From Gammaproteobacteria bacterium (GTDB lineage: Bacteria; Pseudomonadota; Gammaproteobacteria; Pseudomonadales; Azotimanducaceae), in contig JAPPAV010000077.1 in assembly GCA_026705345.1 (NCBI GenBank), positions 62,001 to 126,000 on the forward strand: DNA of 64,000 nucleotides. Reading direction: 5' to 3'. Each line of letters begins with the position of its first letter. The stretch's first letter is position 1. The translations under genes were made by a program, and so were the position numbers. Positions 8,403 through 20,590 of this stretch are shown one piece after another. The notes beneath the pieces were generated by a model. The model searched no databases, was not told the origin of the DNA, and saw only the letters and a list, made by a program, of their open reading frames with translations.

Positions 8403-10493
8403 CTAGAGCTCCAACCGGTACGGCGGCAGCGCCGCGAGGAGCGACTCGCCGTACCGGCGCGTGGCAATACGCCGGTCGAGCAGGGTGATTCGCCCCTGGT
8501 CGGACTCGTTGCGAATCAGCCGGCCGCACGCCTGCACGAGCCGCAGGGAGGCATCCGGCAGGGATAGCTCCATGAACGGATTGCGGTTCTGGTTCACGAG
8601 CCATTCGGCGACCGCCTGGTCGACGGGATCGTCCGGCACGGCGAAGGGAATTCGTGCCATGATGACGTGGCGGCAGTAGTCGCCCGGCAGGTCGACGCCC
8701 TCGGCAAAGCTCGCGAGCCCGAACAAGTAGCTCGGCTGGCCTTGGTCGATCGCCTGGGTGTGATCTCGAATTAGACGCTGCTTCGACGCCTCTCCCTGCA
8801 GCCGGCAGTCTGACCGCAGTTCCTCAGGCAGCGACTCCACCACGGCATTGAACTGCCACCACGAGTTGAACAAGACCAGCGCGCTCTGTTCGAGCAGCAG
8901 GAGATCGGGCAGCAACGAAGCGATTTCTTCCGTGTGTTCCTGGGAATCCGACGGCTCGGCGCGCATACGCGGCACAGAGAACGTCGCAACGCGCTCGAAG
9001 TCGAACGGACTGGCTATCCGCGACTCCCGAACCGAACCGGCCAGCCCGGCGCTTTCCCGAAACCGGTCGAAGGTGCCCAGCGCGCAGAGCGTAGCCGACG
9101 TGGCGAGAGCGGCGTGGCAGCTAGACCACAACGTGTCGTCCAGAATCTCGCCGGGCATGAGGGGAACGCTGGTGAGTTCGATCTCTTCGCGGTGTTCTTC
9201 CACGCTCCGGGTGACCCACCGGGCCGCGGAGGCGGATGAACTGTTCCCGTAGTCGCTGAACAAGGCTTCGGCACCGGCAGCGCGACCGGCCAACTGGCCG
9301 ATGGTCGGGCGCCACGACTCCGCTTGTTCGGCATTCGGCCAGTCCAGGTTTCCCTCGACGACGTCTTCGAGGTCATTGCCCAACTCGTCGAGAATCGCGG
9401 CGACACCGCCAAACGACCTGCCGAGCGGTTCCGCGGCTTCGGCGAGCGGTTCCGGAACCTCGCCAAGCGGGAAACGGTGGGTCTCGGTGTCCGCATCGCG
9501 CGGCTCGAAGGCCAAGTCGCCGACAATGGTCCCCACGGCAGCGAGTAGATCCTCCGCCCCGCCGGCCTCTTCCGCCAGCCGTTCCCGGGCGCGATGCACT
9601 TCGCGGGGCGCCTTGAAGCGCCTCGCCATCGTCTCGATGCTCGACGAGACCTGCTTCAGCCAGTCGGCGCAGCCGCGCAACGCCGCGTGGGCGGTGAACT
9701 GGTCCCGTGTCTTGTCGGGCAGGTGATGGGCTTCATCGAGGATGAAGATGGTTTCCGAGGGGTCGGGCAGCACGACGCCGCCGCCGATGCGCAGGTCGGT
9801 CAGCACCAGGTCATGATTGGCGACGACGACATCCGCGTCGGCGACATCGGCACGCGCTCGGAACACGGGGCATTGGTGGTAGTACTTGCAGCGCCGGCCG
9901 TGGCAACCGGCGCGGTCGTTGGTGACGGGCGTCCATGCCTTCGTTGACACACCGTCCGCCCAGTTGTCGAGATCGCCGTCCCAGGTTCCGGTGTCGAACG
10001 CTGTCTCGAGCCGTCGGTAGATCGCCAGATGGTCGGCCTCCGGGGGGCCGAAGAGGCGGTCGCGCTCCGGATCGTAGGCAAGCCGGTCGTCGAGGCGCTT
10101 CAGGCAGACGTACCGACCTCGCCCCTTGGCAATCGTGAAGCTGAAGTCGAGGTCTGCATGGGCCTTGAGGTCGGGCAGGTCCCGAAGCGCCACCTGCTCC
10201 TGCAGCGCCACGGTCGCGGTGGAAATGACAACACGCTTGTCCCGGGCCTTCGCGATGGGGATGGCGGCGAGGCAGTAGGCCGCCGTTTTTCCCGTACCCG
10301 TGCCGGCTTCCACGACGCACAGTCGATCATCCTCGGTCAGGCCCCGGGCGATGTCGGCGATCATCTGCCGCTGACCGCGGCGAGCCTTGAACCCGCGGTG
10401 CCCGAGCCAAGTCGAATAGGCGTTCTGGATCGTCGCCTTCAACTCGTCGGTCAATACACTCGCGGGTGCGTCCGGCAAATCCGCCTCGCCCAT
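8403..10493 (-). CDS. dinG: ATP-dependent DNA helicase, DinG/YoaA (XPD-like) family
   Basis: Superfamily 2 5'-3' DNA helicase of about 696 residues. Walker A is EAGTGTGKT (62-70) and the DEAH box is ILDEAHHLPD (251-260). Four cysteines at about 130, 197, 202 and 208 are placed like the Fe-S cluster ligands of DinG/XPD. C-terminal motif VI is recognisable as LVQACGRLIRNESDQG. Length matches DinG (about 700). DinG resolves R-loops and other structures; the YoaA paralogue has a related repair role, and I cannot separate the two with certainty. The ATG at 10493 aligns with the usual DinG N-terminus; a TTG at 10562 would extend it. Confidence 0.88.
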   Translation of the reverse strand: MGEADLPDAPASVLTDELKATIQNAYSTWLGHRGFKARRGQRQMIADIARGLTEDDRLCVVEAGTGTGKTAAYCLAAIPIAKARDKRVVISTATVALQEQVALRDLPDLKAHADLDFSFTIAKGRGRYVCLKRLDDRLAYDPERDRLFGPPEADHLAIYRRLETAFDTGTWDGDLDNWADGVSTKAWTPVTNDRAGCHGRRCKYYHQCPVFRARADVADADVVVANHDLVLTDLRIGGGVVLPDPSETIFILDEAHHLPDKTRDQFTAHAALRGCADWLKQVSSSIETMARRFKAPREVHRARERLAEEAGGAEDLLAAVGTIVGDLAFEPRDADTETHRFPLGEVPEPLAEAAEPLGRSFGGVAAILDELGNDLEDVVEGNLDWPNAEQAESWRPTIGQLAGRAAGAEALFSDYGNSSSASAARWVTRSVEEHREEIELTSVPLMPGEILDDTLWSSCHAALATSATLCALGTFDRFRESAGLAGSVRESRIASPFDFERVATFSVPRMRAEPSDSQEHTEEIASLLPDLLLLEQSALVLFNSWWQFNAVVESLPEELRSDCRLQGEASKQRLIRDHTQAIDQGQPSYLFGLASFAEGVDLPGDYCRHVIMARIPFAVPDDPVDQAVAEWLVNQNRNPFMELSLPDASLRLVQACGRLIRNESDQGRITLLDRRIATRRYGESLLAALPPYRLEL

Positions 10494-10645
10494 GAAAAAC
10501 GCCACCGAGACAGTAACCCAATTGACGCGGGCGCGTCGCAACTTGACCTCCGCCAGCGTCAATGTCGCACATCCAATCAGGAGCCTTGCCTACACTACAA
10601 CGCTCGACTCGCACACCGGTATCGGCGGACTGCTACACTGCCCGG

Positions 10646-11746
10646 ATGAGCAGAGTGATCGTCTTTTTCGCCCTTGTGCTGCTGGCGACCCCGGTGACCG
10701 GCGGGGAGCCCGAGGGGCTTGGGGCTCGCACAGGGGACATCGCGCCCGGCTTCTCAATGGCCGTCTACACCGACGAGGTGCCGAACGCCCGGCAGATGGC
10801 CGAGACGGAATCCGGGATCTTGTTCGTGGGAACCCGGCGAGCGGGGCGGCTGTATGCCGTCGTTCCCAATCTGGATGGCGCGCCGGAGGTCGTTACCTTC
10901 GCCAAGGGCCTCACGATGCCGAGCGGGTTGGCGTTGTTGGGCGACGACCTCTACGTCGCGGCCCTCGACCGCGTCCTCCGCTATCCCGAAATCGAAACCA
11001 ACCTCCGGCAATCGCCCAAGCCCGAAGTCGTCACCGACGCCCTACCCGACAAGTATCACCACGGGTGGAAGTACCTGTCCGTCGGACCGGATGGTTTCCT
11101 GTATGTGCCCGTTGGCGCGCCGTGCAACATCTGCGAGTCGGCGGACGAGCGCTTCGCCAGCATCCTGCGCATGAATCCCCGAACCGGCGAAACTACCGTC
11201 TATGCCCACGGTGTCCGCAATTCGGTCGGCATGGCATGGCACCCCGACACCAACGAACTGTGGTTCACGGACAACGGTCGGGACATGATGGGCGACGACA
11301 TCCCGCCGGAGGAAGTAAACCGCGTCACCGACGCCGGCGCCCACTACGGCTATCCGTATATCCACGGAGCCGCGATCCGCGATCCCGAATTCGGAAAGGA
11401 TCACGATCCCGCGGACTACGTCCCGCCGGAGGTCGAGATACAAGCCCACGCGGCGGCAATCGGCATGGATTTCTACACCGGCCGCGAGTTCGGTTCCGAC
11501 TACGCGGGTGCACTGTTCATCGCCGAGCACGGCTCGTGGAACCGTTCCTCCAAGGTGGGCTACCGGGTCAGCGTGGTGCAATTCGTGGAGGACAAACCGG
11601 TCTATTCACCTTTCGTCGACATCTGGCTCGAGGGACAGAGGGCGTCCGGGCGTCCCGCCGATGTCTTGGCGGCACGCGACGGGACGTTGCTGATTTCCGA
11701 TGACCAGGGTGGCCGAATCTACCGCGTCACGCGGAAATCGGAATAG
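10646..11746 (+). CDS. periplasmic PQQ-type sugar (sorbosone) dehydrogenase family protein
   Basis: Exported six-bladed beta-propeller of 366 residues beginning with a signal peptide (MSRVIVFFALVLLATPVTGG). Family marks are GILFVGTRRAGRLYAVV, KYHHGWKYLSVGPDGFLYV, HGVRNSVGMAWHP and ELWFTDNGRDMMGDD, as in soluble glucose/sorbosone dehydrogenases. One CNIC pair occurs near residue 157. The physiological sugar is unknown, and no PQQ synthesis gene is present in this window. It is divergent from the dinG-like gene and convergent with the transglycosylase gene. Confidence 0.82.
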   Translation: MSRVIVFFALVLLATPVTGGEPEGLGARTGDIAPGFSMAVYTDEVPNARQMAETESGILFVGTRRAGRLYAVVPNLDGAPEVVTFAKGLTMPSGLALLGDDLYVAALDRVLRYPEIETNLRQSPKPEVVTDALPDKYHHGWKYLSVGPDGFLYVPVGAPCNICESADERFASILRMNPRTGETTVYAHGVRNSVGMAWHPDTNELWFTDNGRDMMGDDIPPEEVNRVTDAGAHYGYPYIHGAAIRDPEFGKDHDPADYVPPEVEIQAHAAAIGMDFYTGREFGSDYAGALFIAEHGSWNRSSKVGYRVSVVQFVEDKPVYSPFVDIWLEGQRASGRPADVLAARDGTLLISDDQGGRIYRVTRKSE

Positions 11747-11755
11747 CTGCACGCT

Positions 11756-14447
<2,692 letters not shown>

Positions 14448-15458
14448 TTACGCTCTCAAGAGCAGTCGCCGATGGTCACGTATGCGTTGGCGACAGTGCT
14501 CGATGGTTTGCGCGCTCATGTCGCTCATGCCCTCGTCCTTCAACTCCGCATCCAGCGCGATCGCGAGATCCTGCGCGACGTCGAGCATGTCCTCGAATGC
14601 CGGGCCGGGATCCCGGACCTCGCCGAGGTTGAGCAACAACACGACGCCCGGGGTCTCCAAGGCAGCCGGTCGGGAAATGTCGAATGTGCCCGGCTCGACA
14701 CCGTTCGCCACGGAGTACCAGGGTCCGCCGCAACGTGGGTCCGTCTTCTTGAAGACCCGGTCGGCATCGCACTTCAGCCCGTGGGTGACAAACGTCTTCA
14801 AGAGTGTCTCGCCATCGAGCTGCCGACCCGGCCTCGCAAACACCCAGACGACGATGATCTCGTCGAGGGACTCCGGGACGTTGGATTCATGCCGGGGCTC
14901 TTCGGGCTCTCCCCAGCGAGGGGCAAGCCCCTCGCGCTCCCCCGCTGAAGGCGCCAGCGGCGTGAATTCGAGGAACTCGGGACGCATCGCCCGGGGCACC
15001 GTGGGTTCCGTTCGCTTGCCGGCGATCTCGATCCGCCGACCCCTGCGCAAGCCCTCGGGATCCTCGTCGGCCAGCGGCGGTGCATCCGTAGATTCGACGA
15101 CGGGCGTCTCGTCGGGGCTCGACTCCGCCGCAGCCAAGGACGGGGACTCCGTGCCGGTGGTGCCCGCGGTCGTTTCGACCGATGCGGTCGTTGGCTCCAT
15201 CAACACCGGCGGCCCCGGTTCTTCATCGGCAGCGGATTCCTCGACCACCGGGTCGCCGACCAGTTCGGCTTGGGCGTCCTCGCTCCACAGAATCTCCGCG
15301 CTGTCTTCGGCCTCCATGTCGAGGGCGTCCGGCTCCGCGTCCACCCCGTCCGCATGCGGCACTCGCCGATTGGCACGCCACGCAGAGACGAGTGCGTGAA
15401 GCAGAACCAGGCAGATCAGCAATCCGCCGCCAATAAGGACGTAGCTCTTCATGTCCAT
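14448..15458 (-). CDS. zipA: cell division protein ZipA
   Basis: Inner-membrane FtsZ anchor of the divisome, 336 residues. A single N-terminal TM (YVLIGGGLLICLVLLHALVS) is followed by an acidic, Pro/Thr/Glu-rich linker (about 30-185) and a C-terminal FtsZ-binding domain (about 190-330, starting DEIIVVWVFARPG). The linker contains PSAGEREGLAPR at about residues 170-181, encoded by the same palindrome that interrupts the PepSY gene, so insertion into a flexible linker is probably tolerated. The gene starts 16 bases after smc. Confidence 0.92.
   Translation of the reverse strand: MDMKSYVLIGGGLLICLVLLHALVSAWRANRRVPHADGVDAEPDALDMEAEDSAEILWSEDAQAELVGDPVVEESAADEEPGPPVLMEPTTASVETTAGTTGTESPSLAAAESSPDETPVVESTDAPPLADEDPEGLRRGRRIEIAGKRTEPTVPRAMRPEFLEFTPLAPSAGEREGLAPRWGEPEEPRHESNVPESLDEIIVVWVFARPGRQLDGETLLKTFVTHGLKCDADRVFKKTDPRCGGPWYSVANGVEPGTFDISRPAALETPGVVLLLNLGEVRDPGPAFEDMLDVAQDLAIALDAELKDEGMSDMSAQTIEHCRQRIRDHRRLLLRA
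14916..14951. repeat. palindromic element, type 4, inside the zipA linker
   Basis: Stem GCGAGGGG (14916-14923), loop CAAG, stem CCCCTCGC (14928-14935), tail GCTCCCCCGCTGAAGG. It differs from the copy at 5745 by two changes in the tail and has the same orientation relative to its host gene. Confidence 0.85.
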
Positions 15459-15474
15459 ATGAGAACCCTCAACG

Positions 15475-18400
15475 CTAACCGGCTGCCATTCGGGCAGCCC
15501 CTTCCATGTCCACAGATACGAGCCGCGATATCCCGGCCTCCTGCATCGTCACGCCGAGCAGGTGGTCCGCCATCTCGATGGTTTGTTTGTTGTGTGTGAT
15601 CACGACGAATTGCACGTCGTCCGACATTTCGCGAATGAGCTCGCCGAACCGGACGACGTTGGTGTCGTCCAAGGGCGCGTCTACCTCGTCCAGGAGGCAG
15701 ACAGGGCTCGGATTGAGTTGGAAGATGGAGAAGATGAGCGCCACGGCGGCCATCGCCTTCTCGCCCCCCGAGAGTTGGTGGATCGTGGGGTGTTTGCCTG
15801 GCGGGCGGGCCATTAGCGCCACGCCGGTGTCCAGCCAATCGTCCCCCGTCTGCACTAGGCGCGCGCTGCCGCCGCCGAAGATCCTCGGGAACAACCCATG
15901 CAAGTTCTCGTTGACCCGCTCGAAGGTGTCCTTGAACCGGGTCCGCGTATCCCGATCGATCCGTCGGATGGCATTCCTGAGCGTGGCGAGAGCCGTTTCC
16001 AGGTCCTCGCGTTGGACATCGAGATTGTGCTTTTCCTCCGACCTCTCCTCGAACTCGTCGATCGCCGCCAAGTTGATCGGTCCCAATCGCGTAATCCTTG
16101 CCCGTAGTCGCTCCAAGGAACCGATCCAGGCGTCTTGTGTCGCGTCCGCCGACAGGCCGCGTTGCGCATCGACCAAGTCAACGCCCGTTTCGGCGAGTTG
16201 AGCGCGCTCGTTGTCCCGGTTGGCGACCAGCCGTTCCCGTTCGACGCGCGCTTCCTCCAAGAGACCTCGCACTGACTCGACCGCGGCATCCGCATCGGCG
16301 CGCCGCACGGTCGCCGCCCGGAGTTCGACGTCAACTTCCTCCACCCGGCGTCGCAGCTCGGCGAGCCGGCTTTCGAGATCGCGCCGCTCGGCTGACTTTC
16401 GGCGCAAGTCGTTCCGCTGACCGGGGATCACCGACTCGATTTCGGCTATGCCCGCGCGCAGTTCCGTCATGCGGGCATCGAAGTCGCGACGTTGGTCAAG
16501 CAGACGCTGTCGAGCGGTCTCGCTGGCCGTGAGGGATGCCCTCATCCCCTGGTATTCGCCGCGCAACGCATGCACGGCATCCCGCGCTTCAAGGGCATCC
16601 TGGCGCACCCGCTCGAGTTCGCCGGCCTCGCGATCGCGGGTCTCGCGCAGGGCTTGGCCCTCCGAGTGCAGGTTCTCGGCGGCTTCGACGAGTCCGGTGA
16701 GCCGGTCGCGGTAATCCGCGAGCAGTTTCGTCTCGTCTTCGATCTGGGATTGAATCTCGTCACGCTCGGCCGCGTTCCGACGCGCCCGGGCATCCGCTTC
16801 CTCCATCCGCACTTGGCGCACATCGTGCTCCAGGGTTACCCGGGACAACTCCTCGGCATGATCTGTGTGTCGAGTCTGGACCGTCTCGCGTTCCTCTTCG
16901 AGAACAAGCAGTCTTTCGCGGGTCTCCTCCAGACGCTTGTCCCGCTCCTCGAACCGGGCGTCGGCTTCCTTGCAAGCGGTTTCGAGGCTTTCGATTTCCC
17001 GCGCCCGTGCGACTACGCCACCGTCTTGATCGCTTTCGGCCCCGACCCGAATCCAGTCGGAACCCAGCCAAACGCCGGTCTTGGTGACAATGCTTTGACC
17101 CGGGCCAAGTGCCGAGCGGTGCGTCAGGGCATCGTCGATCGAATCCGCCGCGAATACGCCATCGAGCAGGGACCCCACGGCGTTGTCCACGAAGGCGGCG
17201 AGCGGCGGCAGCAACCACTTCGAAGACGATGACGGCCCGGCTTCGTACAGCGTTACTCCACCCCCTTCCAGCCTCGCGAGGTCGTTGGCCAAAAAGCCGG
17301 TGTCGTCGACCGCGACGGCATCAGCGAAGTCGCCCAGCACGGCCTCGACGGCCGACTCCCATCCTGGCGATACCGCGAGACGCTCGCCGAGCCGCGGCGC
17401 GTCGCCGAGGTCGTGTTCGCGGAGCCAACGCCCGCTCTCCGAGAGGTCCGGTGTCTTGCCGACGGCGGCGCGTTGCACCGCCACGAGACTGGCCAACTCG
17501 CCCCGTAGTCGCTGCGCCTCGCTTCGGGCATCGTCGCGCGCGCGTTCCCGAAGGGATCGTTCCTCGCGAGTATCGGCAAGCGCATCGGTATTGGCAGCAA
17601 GGTCGACTCGGAGCGCGTCGACCCGACGGGCGGCATCCTCGATCTGCCGTGCCAAGCGTTCGACCCCCGCATCCACCACGCTACCGGGTTCCGCCTCCAA
17701 CGCACCGGCCCGTGCGCGCAGGCTCTGCAGTACCTTCTCGCCGTGTTCGACTCGGCTTTGCTTGACCTCGGTCTCGCGATTGTTGTCGCCGACGCGGTCC
17801 GCATGATCCGCACTGGCGCGCTGGCTCTGACGCACGCGTTCTTCGACATCCGCCAGCCGAGCGGCGGCGGCTCGATCATCGGCTTCGCTGTCCGCCAGCC
17901 GGGGTGCCTTGGCAGCGAGTTTCGCGTTGAGATCCTCGATACGCGCCGAGTCCGCGTCGAGTTGCTCCTTGGTTTCCCCATGCCGCGCTGTCAGATCCTT
18001 GAGATCCCGTTGGTACTGCGCCAGCCTCTGGGTGTTGTATTCGATGCCCTGTTCGAGACGCGCGGCATCGGCGCCCGTGCCATGCCACCGGCCCTGCACC
18101 TCGCCAAACTCCTTGCCGAGCTCAGCCTGGGCGGACCGGTTGCGTTCGAGCGCCGCATCGAGGTCCGAACGCTCCGAGAGCGCGCGTTCATGCTCGGCCT
18201 CCAAGGTGCCGATGTGCGACTCCTTGCCGGTCAACTCGGCGCCGATCGCCCCGAGCCGCAGGGCGTGCAGTTGTGCAGCGAGTCGCCGTTCCTCGTCCTT
18301 GAACTCCCGGTAGCGCTCGGCAGCCCTCGCCTGGCGTTTGAGGTGCGCCAGGTGGCGACCGAGTTCGTCTGTCCGCTCGGTGAGTCGCTCGAGATTGTCA

Positions 18401-18978
18401 ACGGCGTGCTTGATCCGATTCTGGGTCTCTCGCCGCCGCTCGCGATACTTCGATATGCCCGCCGCTTCCTCGAGGTAGGCGCGGAGTTCCTCGGGCTTGG
18501 CCACCACCAATTGGGAGACCATGCCCTGTTCGATGATCGAGTAGCTGCGGGATCCGATTCCGGTCCCCAGGAAGACATCGACCACGTCGCGGCGGCGGCA
18601 GCGCGTGCCGTTCAGGTAGTAGGCGGATTGGGCGTCCCGGGTGAGTTCCCGACGCACGGCGATTTCCGAGTAGGTGGCGAACCGGCCCTGGGCGAATTCG
18701 CCGCCCGCGCGGCCGTCGCCGTTGTCGAAAACCAGTTCGACGGATGCCAGGGTGGTGGGTTGACGGGCCTCCGATCCGACGAAGATGACGTCGGTGAGGG
18801 CTTCGCCGCGCAGTTGCCGCGCCGAACTCTCGCCGAGAACCCAGCGCACGGCATCGATGATGTTGGATTTTCCGCAGCCGTTCGGACCGACTACGGCGCA
18901 ACGGTTGCCCGGGAAGGTGACGGTCGTGGGGTCAACGAAAGACTTGAACCCGGCGAGCTTGATTTCCTTAAGGCGCAT
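15475..18978 (-). CDS. smc: chromosome segregation protein SMC
   Basis: Condensin ATPase of 1167 residues that organises and segregates the chromosome. The N-terminal head has Walker A GPNGCGKSNIIDAVRWVLGE; very long heptad-rich coiled coils flank a hinge near residues 510-650; the C-terminal head has signature motif LSGGEKAMAAVALIFSIF and Walker B VCLLDEVDAPLDD. The kleisin partners scpA/scpB are not in the window. Many enteric relatives use MukBEF instead, so presence of SMC argues against Enterobacterales. A promoter candidate lies at 19015-19043. Confidence 0.97.
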   Translation of the reverse strand: MRLKEIKLAGFKSFVDPTTVTFPGNRCAVVGPNGCGKSNIIDAVRWVLGESSARQLRGEALTDVIFVGSEARQPTTLASVELVFDNGDGRAGGEFAQGRFATYSEIAVRRELTRDAQSAYYLNGTRCRRRDVVDVFLGTGIGSRSYSIIEQGMVSQLVVAKPEELRAYLEEAAGISKYRERRRETQNRIKHAVDNLERLTERTDELGRHLAHLKRQARAAERYREFKDEERRLAAQLHALRLGAIGAELTGKESHIGTLEAEHERALSERSDLDAALERNRSAQAELGKEFGEVQGRWHGTGADAARLEQGIEYNTQRLAQYQRDLKDLTARHGETKEQLDADSARIEDLNAKLAAKAPRLADSEADDRAAAARLADVEERVRQSQRASADHADRVGDNNRETEVKQSRVEHGEKVLQSLRARAGALEAEPGSVVDAGVERLARQIEDAARRVDALRVDLAANTDALADTREERSLRERARDDARSEAQRLRGELASLVAVQRAAVGKTPDLSESGRWLREHDLGDAPRLGERLAVSPGWESAVEAVLGDFADAVAVDDTGFLANDLARLEGGGVTLYEAGPSSSSKWLLPPLAAFVDNAVGSLLDGVFAADSIDDALTHRSALGPGQSIVTKTGVWLGSDWIRVGAESDQDGGVVARAREIESLETACKEADARFEERDKRLEETRERLLVLEEERETVQTRHTDHAEELSRVTLEHDVRQVRMEEADARARRNAAERDEIQSQIEDETKLLADYRDRLTGLVEAAENLHSEGQALRETRDREAGELERVRQDALEARDAVHALRGEYQGMRASLTASETARQRLLDQRRDFDARMTELRAGIAEIESVIPGQRNDLRRKSAERRDLESRLAELRRRVEEVDVELRAATVRRADADAAVESVRGLLEEARVERERLVANRDNERAQLAETGVDLVDAQRGLSADATQDAWIGSLERLRARITRLGPINLAAIDEFEERSEEKHNLDVQREDLETALATLRNAIRRIDRDTRTRFKDTFERVNENLHGLFPRIFGGGSARLVQTGDDWLDTGVALMARPPGKHPTIHQLSGGEKAMAAVALIFSIFQLNPSPVCLLDEVDAPLDDTNVVRFGELIREMSDDVQFVVITHNKQTIEMADHLLGVTMQEAGISRLVSVDMEGAARMAAG

Positions 18979-19014
18979 TCAAGTAACGACAGTCCTTTGT
19001 CGCGCACATGCCGA

Positions 19015-19043
19015 AGTGTAACGAAATCGCTGCGCATTGCCAG
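19015..19043 (-). promoter_or_regulatory. candidate sigma-70 promoter for smc-zipA-ligA
   Basis: On the minus strand CTGGCA (-35, 4/6) is separated by 17 bases from TACACT (-10, 4/6). Predicted transcription would start near 19008, about 30 bases before the smc ATG and just after the ccm terminator. Confidence 0.45.
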
Positions 19044-19044
19044 T

Positions 19045-19078
19045 AAAAAAACGGTAGTGGTCCACGAGGCCTCTACCG
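19045..19078 (-). terminator. intrinsic terminator after ccmE
   Basis: On the minus strand CGGTAG (19073-19078) pairs with CTACCG (19052-19057), with further GG/CC pairing inside, and is followed at once by seven T (19045-19051). It ends the ccmABCDE transcript before smc. It is the clearest intrinsic terminator in the window. Confidence 0.75.
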
Positions 19079-19135
19079 AAAAAACGAACGGCGAAGCACG
19101 CACCGGGCGGCGGCGGTCTAGAGCGCAGGCTCGGG

Positions 19136-19603
19136 CTAGCTCGGTTCGATGCCCGCTGCCTTCGCGCTGCCGGCAAGGTCGGCGGCTTCGGCCATGTCCT
19201 GAAGCTCGTGTGGCACGTAGTTCTCATCGTGCTTGGCGAGCACTTCGTGGGCATCGAAGAGGCCGTCCTCGGTGAGTTGACCCCGCACCATGATGCCTTT
19301 GCCTTCCTTGAACAGATCCGGTAGCAACCCGACGTAGCGGACATCGAACTCGTGGCCACCGTGGTCGGTGATCGAAAAGGCCACGCCGAGGCCCTCCCGG
19401 TCGTGGGCGACGCTACCCTCGACCACCATGCCACCCGCACGGATGTCCACACCGACGGGTGCTTCGCCGTTCGTCACCCGGGCCGGTTCGTAGAACAGAT
19501 CGACATTTTCCTGCAACGCGAGCAAGGCGAGGGACAGCGTAGCCGTCGCGCCGACGACGACGAACAACACGACGGCGAGCCGCCGTTGGCGGAGCTTTCT
19601 CAC
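19136..19603 (-). CDS. ccmE: cytochrome c maturation heme chaperone CcmE
   Basis: Membrane-anchored periplasmic protein of 155 residues that binds heme covalently and passes it to the CcmF/H ligase. A short cytoplasmic tail and one TM (about 9-30) precede an OB-fold domain. The heme-binding motif HDENY is present (His125, Tyr129). The start is a GTG at 19603 with a GGAGGAGG ribosome binding site, and GTG overlaps the ccmD stop (GTGA). It is the last gene of the ccm operon here. Confidence 0.93.
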   Translation of the reverse strand: MRKLRQRRLAVVLFVVVGATATLSLALLALQENVDLFYEPARVTNGEAPVGVDIRAGGMVVEGSVAHDREGLGVAFSITDHGGHEFDVRYVGLLPDLFKEGKGIMVRGQLTEDGLFDAHEVLAKHDENYVPHELQDMAEAADLAGSAKAAGIEPS

Positions 19604-19755
19604 TGTCCTCCTCCGAGCCGCTTCTTGAGGCGCCGTATCGTAGCGCGTAGCGATACCAGCGGCCAGACTCCGAGCCCGACGAGGGCGGCGAAACTCAAGC
19701 CGTAGGCGCTCCAGACATAGACGCCGTGACCACCCATTTCGAGCAATTCCGTCAC
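19600..19755 (-). CDS. ccmD: heme exporter protein CcmD
   Basis: Tiny single-TM protein of 51 residues that helps release holo-CcmE from the CcmABC complex. The segment EMGGHGVYVWSAYGLSFA followed by a basic tail (RRLKKR) matches the family. I chose the GTG at 19755 rather than the internal ATG at 19737 because CcmD proteins have residues before the MGGxxxxVW helix and because GTG overlaps the ccmC stop as GTGA, as at the other junctions. Confidence 0.85.
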   Translation of the reverse strand: MTELLEMGGHGVYVWSAYGLSFAALVGLGVWPLVSLRATIRRLKKRLGGGQ

Positions 19756-20498
19756 GATTTCGAAATCCAATCGCGCAACCACTGGGTGCCGGCCTCCCGC
19801 TCGACGATGCGCGCGCGCAGCGCGGCAATCACCACGCCGGCGACAAAGCAGTAGAACCCCAGGACATTGACCGCCAAGGGAACAAGGAACACGGGGGCGA
19901 TCGCCGGCTTTTCGCCGATCACGATGCTCGGCGGCTGGTGGAGCGTCGTGAACCACTCCACGGAGTACTTGATGATGGGAATATTGATGACGCCGACGAG
20001 CGCCAACAGGGCCACCGCCCGGGATGCCCGGTCTTCCCGCCCGATCGCTTGGCGCAACGCGACCAGGCCGAAGAACAGGAAAGCCAGCAACAAGGTCGAT
20101 ACCGTGCGAGCGTCCCAAACCCATCCGGTACCCCAGGTCGGAATACCCCAGATGATGCCAGTCGCCAACGCCAGAACCGTGACCACGAATCCGATCGGCG
20201 CCGCCGCCTGGATCAGCATGTCGGCCATCTTCATCCGCCAGACCAGGAACACGAATCCCGCGATCGCGATGGCCACGTAGATGGCCTCGGCCAGGTGGGC
20301 CGCAGGCGCGTGGATGAACAGGATGCGAACGCTGTTGCCCTGCAAACGCTCCGGTGGCACGAACCCCAATCCCCAGGTCGACCCCACCACGATGAGCAAT
20401 GCCCCGAAGACATACAGGCCGACCACCCACGACCGGGCACCGGTGAAGAACCACCGCGGCGAGCCGGTCTTATGGAAAGTGGTCTTGATCCATCCCAT
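19752..20498 (-). CDS. ccmC: heme exporter protein CcmC
   Basis: Six-TM inner-membrane protein of 248 residues that loads heme onto CcmE. The tryptophan-rich motif WGTGWVWDARTVS and conserved histidines in HAPAAHLA and TTLHQP are present. The ATG at 20498 gives MGWIKTTFHK; the frame is open much further upstream, but the ccmB coding region occupies that DNA. A 92-base gap separates it from ccmB, the only real gap in the operon. Confidence 0.93.
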   Translation of the reverse strand: MGWIKTTFHKTGSPRWFFTGARSWVVGLYVFGALLIVVGSTWGLGFVPPERLQGNSVRILFIHAPAAHLAEAIYVAIAIAGFVFLVWRMKMADMLIQAAAPIGFVVTVLALATGIIWGIPTWGTGWVWDARTVSTLLLAFLFFGLVALRQAIGREDRASRAVALLALVGVINIPIIKYSVEWFTTLHQPPSIVIGEKPAIAPVFLVPLAVNVLGFYCFVAGVVIAALRARIVEREAGTQWLRDWISKS

Positions 20499-20590
20499 GG
20501 GTCGGGCCGAAGTTGTCGCCGCCACGCGAATCGTGCCGAGGCGACTGCGCAGATTGTAACTTCCCGTCGGCGATGCCGCGTGTCGAGGAA

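Noticed and set aside
17743-19275. Long open frame (about 510 codons) antisense to smc, and similar ones antisense to ppdK, parC and parE
   Set aside because: High-GC genes create long shadow frames on the opposite strand; the sense genes are unambiguous.
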